Source of the DNA: Dipteronia dyeriana
Lineage: Eukaryota; Streptophyta; Magnoliopsida; Sapindales; Sapindaceae
Length of the DNA stretch: 64,000 nt
Direction of reading: 5' to 3'
Assembly: GCA_032871835.1 (NCBI GenBank)
Contig: CM065300.1
Span: 67,839,192 to 67,903,191, forward strand
Shown here: positions 23,520 to 34,601 of the stretch, piece after piece
Layout of the letters: each line of letters begins with the position of its first letter
Numbering within the stretch: the first letter of the stretch is position 1
Program-made: the position numbers and the translations under genes
The notes under the pieces: generated by a model
What the model was told of the DNA's origin: nothing
Seen by the model: the letters and a program-made list of their open reading frames with translations, nothing else
Databases searched by the model: none

Positions 23520-23524
23520 AAACG
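23520..23524. repeat. Target-site duplication of copia B, inverted copy (AAACG)
   Basis: Abuts the minus-strand B LTR at 23525 and is the reverse complement of CGTTT at 20029-20033. The gag reading frame crosses both copies. Confidence 0.85.
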
Positions 23525-25857
23525 TGTAGGGAAAAACGGGTCCCATACACAACAGAAGCGTGATAAAAATGAAATTAGAGTTTGCGTATATATAAAAAAA
23601 AATCCCTTTTATGCAACGAGAACCTTAACCCTAGATTAATTGATTTATATAAATGTATTGTACCTTTGTTTGAGTGACGATTGAACAAGCGCCGGATTGA
23701 TTCCGTAAGATCTTCCAATCCAATCACGAACATTAATCACCTAGGAGTGTGGGCTCCATTTCTTTAAATTATATTCTTGAGGATGGAGACAAAGCAAAAA
23801 TCTTTTCTTTGTTAGTTACAATTATCCTCCAAGAGAAAAATCCAAGAACTTCCGATCACTTATGAATTATCAATCAATTTGATTGAAACACGCGTGAACC
23901 TTGATTCGATGTTGTACACAAAATCCTATGATGGTTGAATTCTTCACTAAGAAAAATAGAGATTGGCCGAATTCTCCTCTAATTGCACTTAGTGATGACC
24001 GAAATTCACCATGCATATATATATCGGATCATAAATCCAATCCTAATAAGGATTTACTTGGTTGTCAAGTATCCTTTCCTTAGGTGGATTTATTTGGTAG
24101 TTAAGAGTCCTTATCTAAAAGGAAATCTAACTTCTCCTATAACCATATGTTGTTGGCCGAATTTTATGTCTTTGTTATAGATTAGGAGAGTTCAATCTTT
24201 CCTAAGAAGGATTACTTGATGGACAAGAATCCTATCCTTAGGTAGATTAACTTGGTGGTTATGAATCCCTTTTAAATAAGAATTCTACCACTAAGTAGTT
24301 TTACTTGGTGACCAAGAATCCTTTTCCAAAAAGAATTCTTTCCTACACCAAGACTCCTAATCCAACACAATAGTGTATTTGTAACCACATTAAAGACTTC
24401 CTAATTTGATTAGATAAATAACTTTTATTTATCTACTTATCAAATATAGTCTTTAACATTAACTGTACTACCAACAATAGTATAATTTTAGGAGACCATC
24501 TCCTACTAGGAAAAGATTTTAACTTTTAATTAATAATTAATTAATCAACAAATTTATTAATACCCATTTAATTAAATAATAAAATAAAAAATATTATATT
24601 AAAGCTATTATTATTAGCCTTTGCCGCCCATACCTTAATATAAAGGCCATATATTAATTTTCTTATTTTATTAGATCCATTGGACCTTAATAAAAAGTCC
24701 ACATGTGAACTAGACCTATTCTTGCAAAAAGAAGCAAGTTCACATGCCTTAATACAATTCTAGATGGACCCCTAAATTGGTCCGGTAGAATATATCAAGT
24801 GATCCATGCAAGTTCGTGTGGATTGGGGATCTTGGCGGGCCATCTAAATTTAAGATCCAATAGATACAACTCAATCACAATCAACAAATGATTCACTTAG
24901 GTCCGATCTATTTAATTTTAGTTCATTCCACTAAAGAACTAAAATTGAACTCTAAAATAAATATAGAATAAGTTGATGTTATTCATTCGTACCCTAGACA
25001 ACCTTATTGGAGAAAGTGTATTCTCGTGAAGAATACCAGTAATCGCCAAGAGCTCATAGCCTGCCTATAGCTGTCCAAGTTACCATATTTACTCATATGA
25101 CTACATTTTGAATTTGGATATTTTAACTTGTCCAGAAGCCATGTTTCAATAGACACTATTGAAAACTTGACGTTAAGATTTAATATCCAATACCTCAAAA
25201 CATCCATATGGTGGTATTCTACTCTCATTCGATTAATGGAGCCACGATGTCCATATCTATAAATGAAGTCCTCTATCGATTAACAAATGAATACCACTAA
25301 ACTATCGAGGATAGACTATGATATATAATGGTACTCATTGATAGCTCAAATGATAACAGTTGCAACCATAATTCCATCATTTATCTTAATATTGAGATAG
25401 ACTCTCCGATTGTCTTCAGATGAAAACTTTTATTCATTGACGGTTCTAGATAAAGTATTTCATTTTGATCCTATTCAATTCACCTAGTGCACTAGATTCT
25501 TTTGCCCAAAGGCACCACACTTTGATGATTTTAGACTCATCATAACACATTTGATCACACTCAAATGCTAGCAAAAGAATCTATAACTTTGACAAGATAA
25601 AGGCACCCAACCTTCTATCTTAAGTTGTGAATATTATTCAAGACTAACTAAAGAATTGTGTCCACCTCATACATATCTAGATTTGTGAAGAATTCTTCTT
25701 TTCTCACAGTCTTTTGACCTTATGATTATTTACTTTTGACAATTATAATAATTGAACTATAAATGCTATAAGATCTGTTAAACTAGAATGACTTTATTCA
25801 TATGAAAAGATTGTTAATTACAATATTACACTCTTGCTATCGAGCATAATACTAACA
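23525..25857 (-). mobile_element. 3' LTR of copia B, full length (2333 bp)
   Basis: The left end TGTAGGGAAAAACGGG and right end GCATAATACTAACA give TG...CA limits. Minus orientation is set by the polypurine tract at its right edge and by pol reading toward it. It serves as the reference copy of the B LTR family; further copies are 20034-21050, 32488-34465 and the solo LTR 52873-57608. Confidence 0.88.
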
Positions 25858-25872
25858 ATCTCCCACTTGCTC
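25858..25872 (-). other. Polypurine tract of copia B
   Basis: The minus strand reads GAGCAAGTGGGAGAT next to the TGTTAG of the LTR, a standard plant copia tract. Confidence 0.85.
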
Positions 25873-25931
25873 TATAGCAAATGTGTCATATCTCTCATCC
25901 CCATGTTCTCTATATGCCCATCAAAACTCTT

Positions 25932-26360
25932 TTAAGGAAGAGTCTTTGTAAAGGGATCTGCTAGATTTTCTGCTGACGCGATCTTGGTAATCGTCACGTT
26001 ACCCCTATTCACAATTTCTCTTAGAAGGTGATACTTTCTTACAATGTGTTTCTCTCTCTTATGACTTCTTGGTTCTCTCGAATTAGCCACTGCTCCACTA
26101 TTGTCACAATAGATAGTGATCTGCTTATTCGCTTCAGGAACCACTTCCAAGTCAATCAAGAATTGGCGGAGCTAGACAACCATTTTAGCAGCCTCGCATG
26201 CGGCAACATACTCGGCTTCCATGGTGGAATCAGCAATACAAGATTGCTTGCTACTCTTCTATATGACTGCCCCTCCTCCAATGGTAAACACAGATCTTGA
26301 TGTCTATCTCCTGGAGTCAGAATCTGACTAAAAATCAGAATCTGTATACCCAACAGGAAT
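25932..26360 (-). pseudogene. RNase H and C-terminal pol of copia B
   Basis: The fragment 25932-26159 reads QITIYCDNSGAVANSREPRS, KHIVRKYHLLREIVNRGNVT and AENLADPFTKTL, the conserved C-terminal half of Ty1/copia RNase H and the end of pol. It contains the catalytic-region Asp of YCDN. The N-terminal half (26160-26360) is frame-shifted. The polypurine tract and 3' LTR follow as expected. Confidence 0.88.
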
Positions 26361-27482
26361 TAAATTCCCTTCAGAGTATACAAGCATATAATCTTTTGTT
26401 CTCCTAAGATACTTGAAAATATGCTTAATTGCCGTCCAGTGATCAGGACCAGGCTTCTATTGAAACCTGCTAATTATGCTTATAGTAAAACAAATATGTG
26501 GTCTAGTGCAGAGCATTACATACGTGAGACTTCCAACAGTCGATGCATATGGAACCCTACTCATGAATTGCTCTTCATGATCATTCTTAAGAACTTGTTC
26601 CTTAGAAAGTTTGATTCCATGCCTGAAAGGTAACATATCTTTCTTTGAATCTTCCATGGAAACCTAGATAAGATTTTATCTATGTATAAAGTTTGGGATA
26701 ATGCAATCGTCTTATTTTTTCTATCCCTCATGACTTGGATACTAAGAACATAACTTGCTTCTCCCAAGTCCTTCATATCAAATTGTTTTGCTAACCATTC
26801 TTTTATTGATGTCAATACACCTACATCGTTTCCGATGAGTAGTATATCATCAACGTAAAGAACTAGGAAAACCAACTTGTCGCCTTTAATCCTTTTGTAT
26901 ACACAAGGTTCATCAAGGTTTTGAATAAATCCAAAACCTTTAACGGCTTGATCGAACCTTATGTTCCAGGATCTGGATGCTGCTTCACTCCATATATAGA
27001 TATTTGCAACTTTCATACCCTTCATCTTGGCCCTTTTCAATGAATCCTTTTGGTTGCATCATAAAGATGCTTTCGTAAAGACTTCTATTAAGGAAAGCTG
27101 TCTTGACGTCCATTTACCAAATCTCTAAGTCTAGAGATGCCGCAATGGATAAGAGTATCCTAATGGATTTAAGCATGGCCACAGGAGAGAAGGTTTCTTC
27201 ATAATCGATACCTTCTTTTTTTGTATAACCTTTAGCTACCAATCTAGCCTTAAAGGTTTCTACCTTTCCATCCATTCCTCTTTTCCTCTTGTATACCCAC
27301 TTGCACCCGATGGGTTTTATCCTTTTAGGAAAGTCTACAAGAGACCAGACTTTATTTTTGAACATAGATTCAATTTTGGATTGCATTGCCTTTTGCCAAT
27401 AGCGACAATCAACATCTTCCATTGCTTCCTTGTACTTATAGGGATCACCATCGTTCGGAAGATTCTTTACAGATTCTCCCAC
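26361..27482 (-). pseudogene. Reverse transcriptase of copia B
   Basis: 27114-27482: [60 protein letters not shown] and [16 protein letters not shown] (RT N-terminal half). 26561-27040: SWNIRFDQAVKGFGFIQN, LVLYVDDILLIGNDV with the catalytic YVDD at 26846-26857, and KDLGEASYVLSIQV. 26457-26657: LSKEQVLKNDHEEQ, VPYASTVGSLTYVMLCTRP. Frame changes near 27040-27115 and 26560-26660 break the frame. B' on the other strand is a near copy of the same region (31576-32484), so the two can be aligned to date the pair. Confidence 0.92.
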
Positions 27483-28440
27483 TACGATGAGGTATGGTAG
27501 ATTGTTGATCTTGTGTTAGTACGAAACTTACAATTTGGCTTGGTTATGAAACCTCTGGTGGAATTGTATCTCCTAAAAGCTCATTTAGGACAATTCTACT
27601 TTTAGGCACAAAATTATTCATATAGTCTTCTTCTAGAAATTTGGCATTTGTCGAAACAAATACTTTAAGATCTGAAGGACTATAAAAATAATATCCTTTT
27701 GTTCCTTTTGGATATCCTACAAATATGTATGTTTCTGAACGGGACTCCATCATCTGTCTTTCATTTTAACACGTGCGCAGGACATCCAAATATCCTTAAG
27801 TGTTGTAAACTAGGCTTTCGCCTAGTCCACAACTCATGCGGTGTTTTAGGAACCGATTAAGATGGTACATCGTTTAGAGTATACATGGCAATTTGTAAAG
27901 CATATCCCAAAAAAGAACTAGGGAGCGTTGAATAACTCAACATAGACCTAACCATATCCAAAAGAGTTCTATTTCTCTTTTCTGCCACCCTATTTTGTTG
28001 AGGTATGCCTAGTGTAGAAAACTGAGAAATTATTCATTATCAATAAGATATTGCTGAAACTCTCCAGATAGATATTCTCCACCACGATCGGATCTCAAGA
28101 TTTTTATGCGTTTCTCAAGCTGATTTTCTACTTCAGCTTTAAATGCTTTGAACATATCAAAAGCATCTGACTTATGTCTCATGAGATACATATAGCCAAA
28201 TCTTGAGTGATCATCCATGAAAGTGATGAAGTACTCATATCCACCTATTGCTTGAATGCTCATAGGTCCATACACATCATTGTGTATCAATCCTAAACAT
28301 TCAATGGCTCTAGCGCATTTGGTCATTTTACCTTCCAAACAAGATTCACAAGTTGGTAGATCATCAACCTTTAAGTCACTTAGAGGTCTGTCACATACCA
28401 ATCTTTTAATCCTATTAGGGTTAATATGACCTAGGCGCAA
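27483..28440 (-). pseudogene. Integrase of copia B
   Basis: 28030-28440 begins RLGHINPNRIKRLV and has CESCLEGKMTK (Cys pair of the HHCC zinc site), then GLIHNDVYGPMSI with the first catalytic Asp (DVYGP) and KILRSDRGGEYLSGEF with the second. The third acidic residue region lies in frame-shifted sequence (27760-28030). 27544-27753 is the C-terminal linker (FVGYPKGTKGYYFYSPSDLK, FVSTNAKFLEEDYM). A run of 7-8 residues after GKMTK seen in the B' copy is missing here. Confidence 0.9.
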
Positions 28441-28900
28441 ATGCCATAGGTAGGTTTATCTTTTGATAATTTTACTCTTTTATGATTGGGTTCCGTTGAT
28501 TCCGTGTCTAACAAGTGAGAGGTATTCCCATGCAAATAGAATAAACCATTTTCCAATGTACCTTTGCAAATAATTTTGTCATTCTTACTAATAATAAAGG
28601 TTTTACTAAAAGTAACAGAATAACCAAATTTATTTAAACAAGAAACCGAAATTAAATTCCTCTTGAATTGAGGTACATAGTAAACGTCTATTACATCTAA
28701 TTGCCAATAAGAATCTAAACTAATTCTAATATCTCCCACTGCACTAGCAGACACCAACGCACCATTGCCTAATCGCAAGTTGAATTCGTTCTTATTAAGC
28801 CTTCTCCTTTCCTTGAACCCAGTAAGGAAAAACAAACATGATTTGTGGCTCCGGAGTCTATGATCCAAGAATACATAGAATCTGCCAAAAAACATGTTTC
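28441..28900 (-). pseudogene. Protease region of copia B
   Basis: The long frame reads LRLGNGALVSASAVGDIRI, VIDVYYVPQFKRNLISVS and IICKGTLENGLFYLHG, the conserved segment downstream of the copia protease active site. The active-site DSGA is encoded at 28847-28858 but in a different frame from the rest, so at least one indel lies between about 28800 and 28847. The Cys/His residues after it (TNHVC) are present in that same alternate frame. Confidence 0.85.
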
Positions 28901-29195
28901 AAGATAATTAATATTACCTTCTACCTTTTTGTCTTGAGACTTTAGGCAATTTATTTTCCAATGTCCCTTTTCACCACAAAGGAAACACTTTCCTTTGATC
29001 TTGGTTACTTTCTTTGTCTCCTTACTTTCTTTGTCTCCTTCTTTGTAGGTCCTATTTGCTTTTTCTTCTGTTGTTTCTTAACCTTCTTACGGGTCTTAAC
29101 AGTAGCAACTTTACCTATGGTATGAATCTCTTGACCTTTGCCTTTCACAAGGATCTTTTCCGCGCTTTGAACATCTTACAGCAGGCCTTGCAAGG
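28901..29195 (-). pseudogene. Gag C-terminus of copia B with intact zinc knuckle
   Basis: Minus translation shows a Lys-rich stretch (KKVKKQQKK-like) and a CCHC knuckle CFLCGEKGHWKINC at 28946-28987 with all four ligands. Coding similarity to B' gag (30200-30400) is lost at about 29195, at the start of a short hairpin. The N-terminal gag, leader and 5' LTR 3' half of B are absent, consistent with loss at the inversion breakpoint. Confidence 0.8.
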
Positions 29196-29210
29196 TGTTT
29201 TGGAACACCT
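29193..29210. other. Hairpin at the B/B' junction
   Basis: AGGTGTT, loop TTGG, AACACCT: a perfect 7-bp stem with a 4-base loop. It lies exactly where minus-strand B gag similarity ends and just before the plus-strand B' leader begins. Confidence 0.7.
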
Positions 29211-29219
29211 ACGGCCTCC

Positions 29220-29666
29220 AAGTTTAGTTGAGCTTTATCTTTCGTGAATAACCTCCCGAGAGGTATTCATGAATGGAATTTAGCAAGATACTTCCTTACA
29301 AGGATAAACTAGACAATTAGCCCAAACGATAGCTACTCCCGAAAGAGGGATATTCGTGAGGGATTATATTGAAGGTCGATAACTTGGTAACAAACTTAAT
29401 GTAATTTTATTAATATCCTCCCAAGAGTTCTTGTTAATAAAATTGCAAGTCTAAAATAGAAAACTTTGGTTGTTATGTTAACAAATAGGTGGGACCTAGT
29501 CCAACTAGTAAATGGTGCGCACTCCTAAAGAAGGCGTGACATTTATGGGTATTGGATCACCGTTGAATTTGTTCTATTGAATTATTTTATTTAATTTAAG
29601 ATAAATATTCAAAAGTGCCATATCACGATTGTTTACTTATATAATTTTTGTTATTAAATAGAAATC
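29220..29666 (+). other. Probable leader of copia B'
   Basis: No coding sequence. Position directly before the B' gag start suggests it is the 5' untranslated leader. No LTR end or primer binding site is visible, so the B' 5' LTR was lost at this breakpoint. Confidence 0.5.
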
Positions 29667-30420
29667 ATGACCCCATCTCTAATCAATATCCTAAAAGATA
29701 ATACTTTAACTTATGATAATTACGTCACATGGAAAAGGAATATTGGGTTGTTGTTGCAAGCTGAAAAGTATAAGTTTATTCTGTATATTCCATAACCACC
29801 AAACTAATGAATCTAACTCAGGAAGCAAAGAGATGAGTATGAGTACTGGAAGTCTTTAGATGAGATGGCTAAATGTACGTTACATTATAGCCATCATCTC
29901 CGACGTGTTACAACAGCAACATGAAGGAATGGAGACTGCTGCCGATATAATGATGTCTCTAGAGGAGATGTTTGCTATGAGGTCTAGGATGACTAAGAGA
30001 GAGAGGCAATGATTGCTTTTATGAATCTTAGGATGAAACCTAGACAGGGTGTGAAAGATCAGATGATAAAAGTCATAGCACATCTCAACATTGCTGAACT
30101 GAATGGTGCTAAGATAGATGGTGAGACCAGAATTGACATGATTGTCAACTCACTATCGGATTCCTTTTATCAATTCAAGTTGGTCTACACCTTGAATAAT
30201 AAGGAATACACCTTGTAAGGCATGATGCAAGATATTCAAAGCAACAAGATAATCCTTGTGAAAGGCAAGAGTAAAGAGATTCATATGCTTGGTAAGTTGC
30301 TACTGTTAAAGACCCGTAAGAAGGTCAAGAGACAACAGAAGAAAAAGCAACTTGAGCCTTCTTAGAAGGAGACCAAGAAAGTAACCAAGATCAAAGGCAT
30401 TTATTTTTAATAAACGTTTA
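29667..30420 (+). pseudogene. Gag of copia B'
   Basis: ATG at 29667 opens MTPSLINILKDNTLTYDNYV, TWKRNIGLLLQAEKYKFIL, the N-terminal copia Gag word pattern, then a stop after about 44 codons. Following frames give DEYEYWKSLDEMAKC, QQHEGMETAADIMMSLEEMF, MTKREAMIAFMNLRMKPRQG and NIAELNGAKIDGETRID (30009-30218), then RKKVKRQQKKKQ near 30310-30355. Several frame changes. After 30400 the sequence jumps into the protease C-terminal segment; the zinc knuckle and DSGA active site seen in B are missing, so a deletion lies near 30400-30420. Confidence 0.85.
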
Positions 30421-31575
30421 TTATGTACCACAATTCAAGAGGAATTTAATTTCAGCCTCTTGTCTAAATAAATTTGGATATTCGGTTACTTTTAATAAAA
30501 GTTTTATTATTAGTAAGAATAACAAATTTTTTTGTAAAAGTACATTGGAAAAGACGTTTATTCTATTTGCATGGAAATATCTCTCACTTGTTAGACATGG
30601 AATCAACGGAACCTAATCATAAAAGAGTAAAATTATCAAAAGATGAAACCTACCTATGGCATTTGCGCCTAGGTCATATTAACCTTAATAGGATTAAAAG
30701 ATTGGTATGTGATGGACCTCTAAATGACTTAAAGGTTGATGATCTACCAACTTGTGAATCTTGTTTGAAAGGTAAAATGACCAAAAGGTCGTTTACGACC
30801 AAAAGCACAAGAGCCGTTGAATGTTTAGGTTTGATACACACTAAGACCTATAAGCATTCAAGCTAGAGGTGGATATGAGTACTTCATAACTTTCACGGAT
30901 GATCACTCAAGATTTGGCTATGTGTATCTCATGAGACATAAGTCAGAAGTTTTTGACATGTTCAAAACATTTAAAGCTGAAGTTCATAATCAGCTCAAGA
31001 AACGCATAAAAATCTTGAGGTCTGATCGTGGTGGAGAATATCTATCTGGTGAGTTTCAACAATATCTTATTGATAATGGGATAATTTCTCAGTTTTCTGC
31101 ACCAGACACACCTCAACTAAATGGGGTGGCAGAAAGGAGAAATAGAACTCTTTTTGACATGGTTAGGTGTATGTTGAGTTATTCAACGCTCCCAAATTCT
31201 TTTTGGGGATATGCTTTACAAACTGCAATGTACATTCTAAACGATGTACCATCTAAGTGGTTCCTAAAACACCGCATGAGTTGTGGACCAAGTGAAAGCC
31301 TAGTTTACAACACTTAAGAATATTTGAACGTCCTACTCACATGTTAAAAGGAAAGACAGAAAGATGGAGTTCTGTTCAGAAACATGCATATTTTTAGAGT
31401 ATCCAAAAGGAATAAAAGGATATTATTTTTATAGTCCTTCAGATATTAAAGTATTTGTTTCGACAAATGCTAAATTTAAGTAAAAGGAATATATGAATAA
31501 TTTAGTGCCTAAAAGTAGAATTGTCCTGAATGAGCATTTAGGAGATATAATTCCACAAAATGTTTCGTAACGAAG
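30421..31575 (+). pseudogene. Protease tail and integrase of copia B'
   Basis: After YVPQFKRNLISAS-like sequence, 30474-30866 gives RLFYLHGNISHLLDMEST, LWHLRLGHINLNRIKRLV and CESCLKGKMTKRSFT, the pre-integrase zinc-binding region. 30922-31317 gives KILRSDRGGEYLSGEF (catalytic Asp), PQLNGVAERRNRTL (catalytic Glu in AERRN) and SFWGYALQTAMYILNDVPSK. The linker at 31320-31575 is present with one internal stop. A frame change near 30845-30920 removes the DVYGP block from the main frame. Confidence 0.88.
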
Positions 31576-32484
31576 CCAAATTGTAAGTTCCATACCAACA
31601 CAAGATCAACAATCTACCATACCTCGTCGTAGTGGGAGGGTTGTTAGACAACCCGAGAGATATATCGGTCTACGAGAATCTGTAGAGAATCTTTCAGAAG
31701 ATGATGACCCCTATACGTACAAGGAAGCAATGGAAGATATTTATTGTCGCCATTGGTAAAAGGTTATGCAATCCGAAATTGAATATATGTTAAAAAATAA
31801 AGTCTGGTCTCTTGTAGACTTCCCTAAAGGGATAAAACCCATTGGGTGCAAGTGGGTATACAAGAGGAAAAGAGGAATGGATGGAAAGGTGGAATCCTTT
31901 AAAGTTAGATTGGCAGCTAAAGGTTATACACAGAAGGAAGATATCGATTTTGAAGAAACCTTCTTTCCTGTGGCCATGCTTAAATCCATTAGGATACTCT
32001 TATCCATTGTAGCATCTCTAGACCTAGAGATTTGGAAAATAGACGCCAAGACAGCTTTCCTTAATGGAAGTCTTGACGAAAGCATCTATATGATGCAACC
32101 AGAAGGTTTCATTGAAAAGGGCCAAGAGGAAAGGGTATGCAAGTTGTAATGATCCATATATGGATTGAAGCAAGCATCCAGATCCTGGAACATAAGGTTC
32201 GATCAAGCCGTAAAAAGTTTTGGATTTATTCAAAACCTTGATGAACCTTGTGTATACAAAAGGATTAAAGGCGACAAGTTGATTTTCCTAGTTCTTTATG
32301 TTGATGATATACTACTCATCGGAAATGATGTAGGTGTATTGACATCAATAAAAGAATGGTTAGCAAAACAATTTGATATGAAGGACTTAGGTGAAGCAAG
32401 TTATATTCTTGGTATCCAAGTCATAAGGGATAGAAAGAATAGAACGATTGCATTATCCTAAGCTTAATACATAAATAAAATCTT
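31576..32484 (+). pseudogene. Reverse transcriptase of copia B', truncated
   Basis: 31766-32149: [60 protein letters not shown] and YMMQPEGFIEKGQEERVC. 32165-32461: SWNIRFDQAVKSFGFIQNL, LVLYVDDILLIGNDV with YVDD at 32297-32308, DLGEASYILGIQVIRDRK, ending in a stop. A second stop region sits near 32150-32165. Coding similarity stops at about 32484, where LTR sequence corresponding to LTR position ~230 begins. RNase H, polypurine tract and the LTR start were therefore removed in one deletion. Confidence 0.9.
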
Positions 32485-34465
32485 GTTACAACTTAAGGTA
32501 AAAGGTTGGGTGCCTTTATCTTGACAAAGTTGTAGATTCTTTTGCTAGCATTTGAGTGGGATCAAATGTGTTATGATGAGTCTAAAATCAACAAAGTGTG
32601 GTGTCTTTGGGCAAAAGAATCTAGTACACTGGGTGCATTGAATAGGATCACAATGAAATACTTTATCTAGAACCGTCAATAGATAAAAGTTTTTCATTTG
32701 TAGACAATCAGAGAGTCTATCTTAATTCTGAGATAAATGATGGACTTATGGTTGCAAGTGTTATCATTTGAGCTATCAATGAGTACGATTATATAGCATA
32801 GTCTATCCTCGATAGTTTGGTGGTATTCATTTGTTAATCGATAGAGGACTTCATTTATAGATATGGACATCGTGGCTCCATTTATATAATGAGAGTAGAA
32901 TATCATCATATGGATGTTTAGAGGTACTGGATATTAAATCTTAACGTTAAGTTTTCAATAGTGTCTATTGAAACATGGCTTCTGGACAAGTCAAAATATC
33001 CAAGTTCAAAATGTGGTCATATGAGTAAATATGGTAACTTGGAGAGCTATAGGCGGTCTATGAGCTCTTGGCGATTACTGGTATTCTTCACGAGTATACA
33101 CTTTCTCCAATAATGTTGTCTAGGGTATGAATGAGTAACATCAACATATTCTATCTTTATTTAAGTGTTCAATTTTAGTTCTTTAGTGGAATGAACTAAA
33201 ACTTAATAGATCAGACCTAAGTGAATCATTTGTTGATTATGATTGGGTTGTGTATTGGAGCTTAAATTTAGATAGCCCGCCAAGATCCTCAATCCACACG
33301 AACTTGTATGGATCACTTGATATATTCTACCGGACCAATTTAGAGGTCCATTTAGAATTGTATTAAGGCATGTGAACTTGTTTCTTTTTGTAAGAATAGG
33401 TCTAGTTTACATGTAGACTTTTTATTAACGTCAAATGGATTTAATAAAATAAAAAAATAATATTTTGGCCCATATATATGTGTTGGGCGGCAAGACTATT
33501 TAGGATAGCTTAATTATATTATATTATTTTATTATTTAATTAAATGGAAATTAATTAATTTGGTGATTAATTAATTATTTAATTAAAAGTCAAAATCTTT
33601 TTCTATTAGGAGATGGTCTCCTAATATTATACTATTCTTGGTAGTATAATTAATATTAAAGACTATATTTGATAATTAGATAAATAAAAGGAATTAATTA
33701 TCTAATCAAATTAGGAAGTCTTTAATTTGGTTACGAATACACTATTGAGTTGGATTAGGAGTCTTGGTGTAAAATAGAATTCTTTTTAGAAAAGGATTCT
33801 TAACCACCAAGTAAATCTACCGAAGGAAAGGATTCTTAACCACCAAGTAAATCCTTCTTAGGAGAGGATTTGGTCTCCTATATATACTACTTGTAAATTT
33901 CGACCAAGCCTTTGTTTTGGGTGTGAGGAGTTGTTTTTTATTTGTTTTTTTATGTTATAAAAAAAAATTCGCCCAACTCAATGTGTGAAGAATTCGGCCA
34001 AGCATAGAGAATAGAGGGAACATTTTTGTTTTCGATAGTACACTAGTATCCTTTGCATCAAAAGGGTTTTGTGTACAACATCGAATCAAGGTTCATGCGA
34101 GTTTCAATCAAATAGACTGATAATCCAAAAGTGACCGGATGTTCTTGGTTTTTCTCTTAGGGATTTTTGTGACTAACAAAGAAGAATATTTTGATTGTTT
34201 CAATCCTCAGGTATACAATTTAAAGAAAGAGAATCCACACTCCTATGTGATTCACGTTCGTGATTGGATTCGAAGATCTTACGGATTCAATTCCACGCTA
34301 GTTCAATCATCACAAAAAAAAGGTACTATACTTTTTATATACATCAATTAATCTAGGGTTATGATTCTTGTTATTAAAAGGGAATTTCTTTTATATACAC
34401 AAACCATAATTTTCTAATTTTCTCACGCTTCCGTTGCATTTTTTTTAAACCGTTTTTTCCCTACA
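32485..34465 (+). mobile_element. 3' LTR of copia B', 5' end missing
   Basis: It aligns with the B LTR from ACAACTTAAGGTAAAAGG to the end TTTTTCCCTACA at 34465. The next five bases, ATCGT (34466-34470), would be its target duplication in A pol; the left partner is lost. Plus orientation agrees with B' pol. Confidence 0.82.
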
Positions 34466-34588
34466 ATCGTTACAATGATAGCCTCTCAAGATGATCATGT
34501 TGATCCATTTACAAACACCATATCGACTAAAGTGTTTTTAGGTCACCTAGATGGTCTAGAGGTACGAAACATGCCTCATATGCTTTAG
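34466..34588 (+). pseudogene. C-terminal end of copia A pol
   Basis: Reads DHVDPFTNTISTKVFLGHLD, then GLEVRNMPHML and stop TAG (34586-34588). This is the standard Ty1/copia pol terminus. It is followed by a CAATTGGGAGA purine-rich tract (34591-34601) and the A 3' LTR, which fixes A as plus-strand. It was cut from the rest of A pol by B'. Confidence 0.85.
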
Positions 34589-34601
34589 TGCAATTGGGAG
34601 A

